A stretch of DNA of 64,000 nucleotides from Phylloscopus collybita (Eukaryota > Chordata > Aves > Passeriformes > Phylloscopidae), in the NCBI GenBank assembly GCA_027886175.1, contig JAJNNQ010000024.1:32157001-32221000 (forward strand), written 5' to 3'. Every line of letters begins with the position of its first letter. The stretch's first letter is position 1. The notes beneath the pieces were generated by a model. That model did not search any database, had not been told where the DNA came from, and saw nothing but the letters and a program-made list of their open reading frames with translations. This document shows positions 58,901-64,000 of this stretch, in pieces. A program made the translations under genes and the position numbers.

Positions 58901-59324
58901 GCGCCTGTCCCCCTTGGGTAGGCCATATGTCAGGAAACATCAGCTAACCCTGTCTTAAAGGAAACTCCTCATCTCCCTTATTCCAACCAACCTGCAGCAG
59001 CCTGGCAAAGGCCACAGCCAAGGCTCCACAAATAAATAAAAGGAGGTGCTTTTGAAAGGCCATAGGCAAGCAAATCTGATAGCTGTGGACCTTATATACA
59101 CTAGATCTTTTCCTAGCTCCACAGTGAAAATGTCTCTGGTGGTTGGTCCCCTGGAGACCAGCCAGCTGAGATACCTGAGCCTGCTCTGCAAAGGGAGATC
59201 TGGTGTTGGATGTGACTTGCCCAGTGTTTCTGAGTTTGTTCTGGCACAGGCTTGTTGAAGATGGGCCAAACACATTTTCAGCTGGCTCCCTCGAAGGCTT
59301 GTATGAAGGAAATACCTTCTCAGT

Positions 59325-59330
59325 AAAAAA

Positions 59331-59362
<32 letters not shown>

Positions 59363-59393
59363 AAAAAAAAAAAAGAAAAGAAAAAAAAAAAAA
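59325..59393 (+). repeat. A-rich simple repeat upstream of NANOG
   Basis: About 69 bases of A with four G interruptions, about 600 bases upstream of the NANOG promoter. No poly(A) signal precedes it and no parent gene is recognised, so it is not called as a processed pseudogene. Confidence 0.95.
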
Positions 59394-59919
59394 GTTCTAG
59401 TCCCCAGCCCTAGTTCTTACTCATCCCCGTCCCCCCCACTCCCATCTCTGACATCTGCACCAAGAGTATGGGAAGTGCTGCCAGGTCAGATGGGGTGTCT
59501 GTGGTTCTTGGGGGGTGTCAGTGTGACACAAGCCACACAGTAAAGGTCTCAGAACCCTCCCCATAACCCCAGGGCGGGGTGTGGGTTTGGCCGGCACGGT
59601 ATGGAGTGGCTCAGCACCAGATTTAGCTCCTGTGCTGTCCCCCGTGGTGGTGGAGACGGGCCGGGATGTGTTCTCCCAAGGCAGTGAAGCTGTCGTGCAC
59701 AGGATATCTGAGCTGACGGGACTTTGGGCCGGGCCAAGCTCAGCAGAGCCCCAAGAAGCAAGCAGGAGGAGTTGTCCCGAGGCTCTGGGTCAGACCCTGC
59801 TCAGGTGTGACTGAGGAACCTGCAGAATGGGAAGAATTCGGAGGAGACATATTTCAGCCCTGATGCCAGGTGCTACTTTCCCTCCCCCCAGCTCTGTCCC
59901 CACCCCACCGATCAACCTC

Positions 59920-60102
59920 TTTAACATGACAAAGAGCCCGGAGGAGCGGGCCACGGGGAATATTGCGGTCCCGGGCAGGGAATGGCCGGCTATAAAGGCC
60001 TGTCTGCGCTTCGGGGCTTACCTGCGCTGGCTGCTGAGCCCGTCCCCGCAGGGAAGGTGACAGCCGGTGCCAGGCGGGGGTCCCGAGCCCCCAGCCCTCC
60101 CC
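59920..60102 (+). promoter_or_regulatory. NANOG: NANOG TATA promoter and 5' leader
   Basis: A clear TATA box TATAAAG (59991-59997) in GC-rich DNA predicts a start site near 60020 and a leader of about 80 bases. ATGACAAAG (59926-59934) is a possible SOX/TCF-type site about 60 bases upstream of the TATA box. The composite OCT-SOX element of mammalian NANOG promoters was not seen within about 400 bases upstream. The first ATG downstream of the TATA box is the predicted start at 60103, in a weak Kozak context (C at -3, T at +4). Confidence 0.6.
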
Positions 60103-60283
60103 ATGTGCGCGCACCTGGCGCTGCCCCCGTACCAGGCGTACCCCGGCGGGGCTGCCCTGGGATACCTGGAGCTCTACTGGAACGCGCCGGGGGAGGCAGG
60201 ACAGGCCCCCACGGCGGCGGGGCCCGCGGGAATCGCCGCGGCCAGGCAGTCCCCGGAGGCAGGAGGGAGGAGGCACACAGCGG
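60103..60283 (+). CDS. NANOG: NANOG exon 1 (coding part)
   Basis: Sixty codons plus one base; donor GTAAGG. GC-rich, encoding an Ala/Gly/Pro-rich N-terminal region with aromatic residues Y10, Y13, Y21, Y25 and W26. A GTG-initiated upstream extension in the same frame (from 60067) is not needed. Confidence 0.85.
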
Positions 60284-63200
60284 GTAAGGCCTTGGAGCTG
60301 AATCCTGGAGCTGCTCCCCGGGATACCTCTGCTCTAATGGCTTTGAGGGGATTTTTCCCTGCCTTGGTTTCCGAGCGGGTGACCTAGGCTAACCGCGGTG
60401 TGGTAGGCAAGGAGGAGGGGTGGCCTTGGCCAGTCGCACCACTTTTTCATGCGACTTTTCTTGGGTGACTGTCAACCGGTTTCCTAAACCTCAAAAGAGC
60501 CCGCAAGGGTCGTGGCACTGTCAGGACTGGGCTCCGGGCTGAAGGGCAGTGTGACAGCTTGGTCTTATGGATGTTCTTGGTGCAGGAATGTCTGGGCCTC
60601 CTTTTAGTTAAATGCTATTGTGTGTGCTTTCGAGAGAAACAGACCCTGGAGATACTTCTTGTGGCATCCTTCACCCCTTTACAAACTCCTTGCACCTTTT
60701 ATGTGTTTGTTAATCATGAGCCAAGGCCAGCTCTGAATCACAGGGTGCTGGGAGATCTGCTCCTTTAAATCTAGCGTTGTTACTCACTGCTTCTTTCATT
60801 CTGCCATTTTCCTCTATTTGCCTCTTCTTTCTGTGCTCTTGTTGCTTTGTCTTTTTAACCAGAAATTCCCCGGCCTCACCGCAGTGACATTTGCTGTTCC
60901 TGCCATTCCTCTCCCACTCCAGTGAGTGGCAATAGAAGAGCTGACAAGAGCGGTTTTCGCCCAGCCCCGCACTATGATCGGCAGGGCAGCACTCAAGGCA
61001 GGTCAGGGGGTGGGAGGAGAGCCAGGTTTTGGGGTGCCCCTTTCAGGCTGTCAGTTGCTATGGAAAGCTGCAGGCTCGGCCTGTGGCTGCCCGGCCTGTG
61101 GCTGCCCGGCCTGTGGCTGACTGCCGTGTGGTTTGGAGAAAGGCTTGGGCTCTCTGCCCGCTGCCTGCCCGCCAAAACCAGCAGGCAGATGGATTCCTCT
61201 GTGCCCCTCTTGGGCTTGGTATTTAACCTTTAGACTTTAACCCCGTCTTCGAACACTCTCATACCTCTCTCAGAGAGAGCGCAGTTGTGGAAGTCAAGGC
61301 CTGCAGATGGCAGGGGCTTGAGGGAGTGGGTGTGTCACAGCCGTTCACCTTCACCTCTGTTGCACTGTTTGTGTTTCTTGCTTCCTCTCTCTTTTACTCT
61401 CTTCTCACGGGAGAGGGAGCACTTCTGTCCTGAGCTCAAGGTGCACATTTCATGGGGCTTTGGGATGACAGGTCAAGCAGCAGCCTGGGGGAGCTTTAGT
61501 TCTACTGTGTCTCTCTGTGGTTCCTGTCACAACAGGAGTGTAGCCCTAGTTCGTGCCTGTGATGTTTGGGTTTTCTGAAACTCTTTCCCAGCGACTTTTC
61601 TGTTAACAAGAGACATGTTTTCCTAACCGTAACCTATGTTTACATTCCTTTCCCTAGGAGGGACTCCTTCTTGATGTCCCTCTGACTTGACCAATGTAAT
61701 TGAAGAAGTTTGTCTTTCTTCCACCCATTGGCTTGTTCTTTGCAAAATAACATAAAAGGGAAGAAATTCTTGGGTAATAAACAGAGTCATTGTCAGCCTT
61801 CTGAGTCGAAGTCTGTGTCTTGTAATCTTGAACAGCATCACAGGAGACTTTCCTGTTTTCCAGGGCCACATTCCCAGCATACTCCTTTCCTCCTTGTAAG
61901 GTTTTTACTGCACAGCCTGCTGAAGCCAAGCTTCCTGTGATGCCGCATGAAGTTTTAGCTTCCCATGCAGCCAGGTCACTGCAATCTAGCCCCATGCACA
62001 TAACACTGCAGGCCTTTGCACCTCCTCTACTGACAGCCTCTTCCTGCTTGTAGACAGAATCCCTTTGCAATCCTCATGGCCCTGCTCCCCAGCGCTAGGA
62101 ACCTGCCCCACCACACCCCTGGCTGTTCACCCAGCCCCTGCTCTGGGTGCTGTCATCTCCAGGGACAGCAAATGGCCCACAGCAGGCAAGCCTTGAGTGG
62201 CAGGCACCACAGAGACAGGCATGCCTCTGGTAAGGAGAGTAACAAGGGGAACACTACCACAGATGTGGCCACCTTTCTGAGGTCCAACAGCACTCCAAGA
62301 CTTTTGAGTGATTGCTTAGTAGACTCTCAGCTTAGGACAGAGGTAGGAAAGGTTTTGTAGGATGGATGGAAAGCCCATTCCTCCGGGTGACATCAGTACT
62401 TTGCTCAGGACACATGTTCTGGAGGTTGAGGAGAGTGTCTCAGTGTCACAGCTCTCAAGGTGACTGGTAAGGAGGTTGGGAGACATTGGTTGGGCTCATT
62501 AGTCAGAAGGTGTACTGAAATGGCACTGCCTCATTCACTGCACTTCCAGTAGGAGGAGAGGGGATGGACCATGCAGGACAGTTTGCAGAGGAGTAACTGG
62601 AGGAGGGAGGCGTGGGCAGAGTCATCACTGTAGTTAGGAGAAAGAGGAGCATCACAGCCCTTCAGTTCAGGTTGGCCTGAGAAGGTCTCAGCCTCTCTCA
62701 GACCCCAGCAATCTGGCATGTGACACATTTTCTTATTCCTGTAGCCTGAATGACTGCATCTTGGCACGTTTTGTCTTCACTAGGAGCCCAGATTGTTTAG
62801 GAAGCTTTTCCTCTAGGCCTTTATCTCAACTTTGTCATCAACAGAGACCCCTTAAGACATGTACCAGGACAAATGAGAAGGGGGTTGAATGCCTTCCTCA
62901 GCACTGTTGAATTTTGTCCCTTATATCCCTGGTACAGGATTGCTGCCTCCTTTCACCTGTTTCACACATCCACCTTTCCTCTCCCTCTCCTCCTCCACGT
63001 GAAATTTCTTTCCTTCATTCTTCTCTCACCAAAAGCCCCTCTCAGACAAATAGGTCCTTCCACCTACAATGTCTCCAGCAGTGGCGTGGGCTGTGGTGGG
63101 AGACAAAGGCAAACAGGACTGAGCCAATATCCAGTGCCTGATGCTCTCCACCTCATGCCCTCACTGTGAGCAAGGGCTGCTCTGCCCCACTGTACACCTG

Positions 63201-63934
63201 GTCAGAGGTTGTTTTGTCTCTATTGAGTGCCTTGGTGTTGCTGGGCAGGCAGTTTTGGGGAGCCCAGCCAGCAACCCAGAGCTATGCCTGCAGTCAAGGG
63301 ACAAGACCTCTTTACCCCACAACCAAACTGAAATATTACTGAGGCTTTCTGGAGGAGGAGAGCTCCCAATGTGAACCAATGTGCACCACACTCTTGCACC
63401 ACTCCCTGCCCTGACTTTTCTGCCTGGCAGAAGGGATCCATGAGCATCCCAGAGGGGACTGAGCTGGGAAGCTGCTCGCTCTCAGTGTGCTTGTCTGTGC
63501 TCACAGATCCATGGGGAAAGGAGGGTCACACAAGCCTTGCTTCAAGAAAGCTCCTGTCTGGTAGGCAAGGAGCTCTACAGCAGGCAGGGAGCTTGCTCAT
63601 ACCCTTACAGCTAAACGTTTCATCTCTTACACCTTTTCTCATTGTCTTTTTATTTGTAGAAGTATCCCCAGCTTCATCCAGTTCTGGGAATTTCAGCCAA
63701 TTCACACCAGATTCAGCCACCAGTCCACACTCGTCATCCTTGTCCCCACAGCCTACAGCTAAGTCTCAGAAGGGCAGAGAATATGGCGTGGAGGGGATGA
63801 GGAAGACCAAGAGCCGGACAGCTTTCTCCAAGGAGCAGCTGCAAACCCTGCACCAGCGCTTCCAGAGCCAGAAGTACCTCAGCCCCCAGCAGATCCGGGA
63901 GCTGGCCATTGCCCTGGGGCTCACCTACAAGCAG
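60103..63934 (+). CDS. NANOG: NANOG homeobox transcription factor, 5' part (exons 1-2; truncated by window end)
   Basis: Exon 1 is 60103-60283 and exon 2 is 63660-63934, joined in phase 1, giving 152 residues in frame. NANOG is a nuclear DNA-binding regulator of pluripotency and germ-line identity. The N-terminus (M-C-A-H-L-A-L-P-P-Y-Q) resembles chicken NANOG as I remember it. Residues 62-93 are Ser/Pro-rich with S63-P, T76-P, S82-P and S89-P sites. The homeodomain starts near residue 108 and reads KTKSRTAFSKEQL, then RFQSQKYLSPQQ, then LTYKQ, matching the NANOG class (RFQ-QKYLS-QQ and L-YKQ) rather than NK2 or other homeodomains. The splice after K-Q, at the usual homeodomain position before V-K-T-W-F-Q-N, uses donor GTGAAC at 63935. 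Helix 3, the tryptophan-rich region and the stop lie beyond the window. SLC2A3 as neighbour supports the call. Confidence 0.93.
61054..61067. promoter_or_regulatory. X-box-like site in NANOG intron 1
   Basis: GTTGCTATGGAAAG differs from an RFX X-box (GTTGCYATGGNRAC) only in the last base. It lies in a CpG-raised part of the intron. Confidence 0.3.
61077..61121 (+). repeat. 15-bp tandem triple repeat in NANOG intron 1
   Basis: Three contiguous copies of CGGCCTGTGGCTGCC, the last ending GAC. Confidence 0.95.
63660..63934 (+). CDS. NANOG: NANOG exon 2
   Basis: 275 bases, residues 61-152: the Ser/Pro-rich segment followed by the first two helices of the homeodomain. Reading on past 63934 gives V-N-T-E-T-L, not the homeodomain continuation, confirming the splice here. 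Confidence 0.92.
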
Positions 63935-64000
63935 GTGAACACAGAGACTTTGACCCACAGTGTACTGATCTCACAGTGGCTGAATGGCCACATAAGGAAG

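Larger units (their letters stand above)
51656..59324. other. Intergenic, no gene recognised
   Basis: No supported gene. Simple repeats: TA/TG (52619-52647), T (53809-53829), T (55638-55654), A then GA (55927-55965). The + strand open frame at 51795-52481 (228 codons) is the longest outside the known genes here, but it has no recognisable domain, signal peptide or splice context. Confidence 0.5.
60284..63659 (+). other. NANOG: NANOG intron 1 (3376 bases)
   Basis: Starts GTAAGG and ends TTTTATTTGTAG. Contains an X-box-like site, a 15-bp triple repeat and no additional convincing exon. CpG content is raised around 60860-61180. Confidence 0.8.

Noticed and set aside
58944..59393. Sequence ending in a long A-rich run as a processed pseudogene
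   Set aside because: No poly(A) signal, target-site duplication or recognisable parent gene; the A run has G interruptions like a simple repeat.
60067..60102. Twelve-codon N-terminal extension of NANOG
   Set aside because: Would need a GTG start. The first ATG after the TATA box is at 60103 and gives the NANOG-like N-terminus.

Overview
The window is vertebrate nuclear DNA and almost certainly avian. It has compact GT-AG introns, CpG-island promoters, several CR1 LINE 3' ends (the standard bird retrotransposon) and no mammalian Alu/L1-type repeats. No bacterial operons, CRISPR arrays or phage genes are present. Two genes can be read with confidence. SLC2A3 (GLUT3, neuronal-type facilitative glucose transporter) is complete: ten coding exons on the + strand between 29436 and 37763, encoding 488 residues. 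The 5' half of NANOG (pluripotency homeobox factor) is on the + strand from 60103: exons 1 and 2 are present and the gene runs off the right edge inside its homeodomain.

Layout. 1-310 is a CpG-island promoter with NRF1, CRE, E-box and YY1-like sites, whose gene lies off the left edge (FOXJ2 is a guess from synteny). 313-28950 is mostly non-coding. It holds three young-type CR1 3' ends (313-560, 9001-9178, 28368-28665), a much older CR1-clade relic (3865-5400), a CpG-enriched islet with CTCF-like and RFX X-box-like sites (9180-10130), three candidate tRNA-derived SINE relics, a decayed AT-rich tract and a G-rich pentamer satellite (21969-22052). 28950-29760 is the SLC2A3 CpG island. 29436-40350 is SLC2A3 with a long 3' UTR carrying AU-rich and Pumilio sites and two poly(A) signals. 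40351-59300 is non-coding. It contains a pair of direct duplicated blocks (43854-45410 and 50325-51655) with a sharply bounded, nearly identical 279-bp tract, plus several A- or T-rich simple repeats. 59920-63934 is the NANOG TATA promoter, exon 1, a 3.4-kb intron and exon 2.

SLC2A3 and NANOG are also neighbours in mammals (human 12p13), so this is a conserved syntenic block. In human the two genes lie on opposite strands; here they are head-to-tail on the same strand. The genes are not known to work in one pathway. The most specific observations are: (i) an apparent lineage-specific truncation of the GLUT3 C-terminus, with the former tail still visible as a ghost reading frame ending at a second in-frame stop; (ii) a gene-conversion-like tract inside the SLC2A3-NANOG intergenic duplication; (iii) a cluster of candidate architectural and ciliary-type sites upstream of SLC2A3. 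I found no convincing new multi-gene system.
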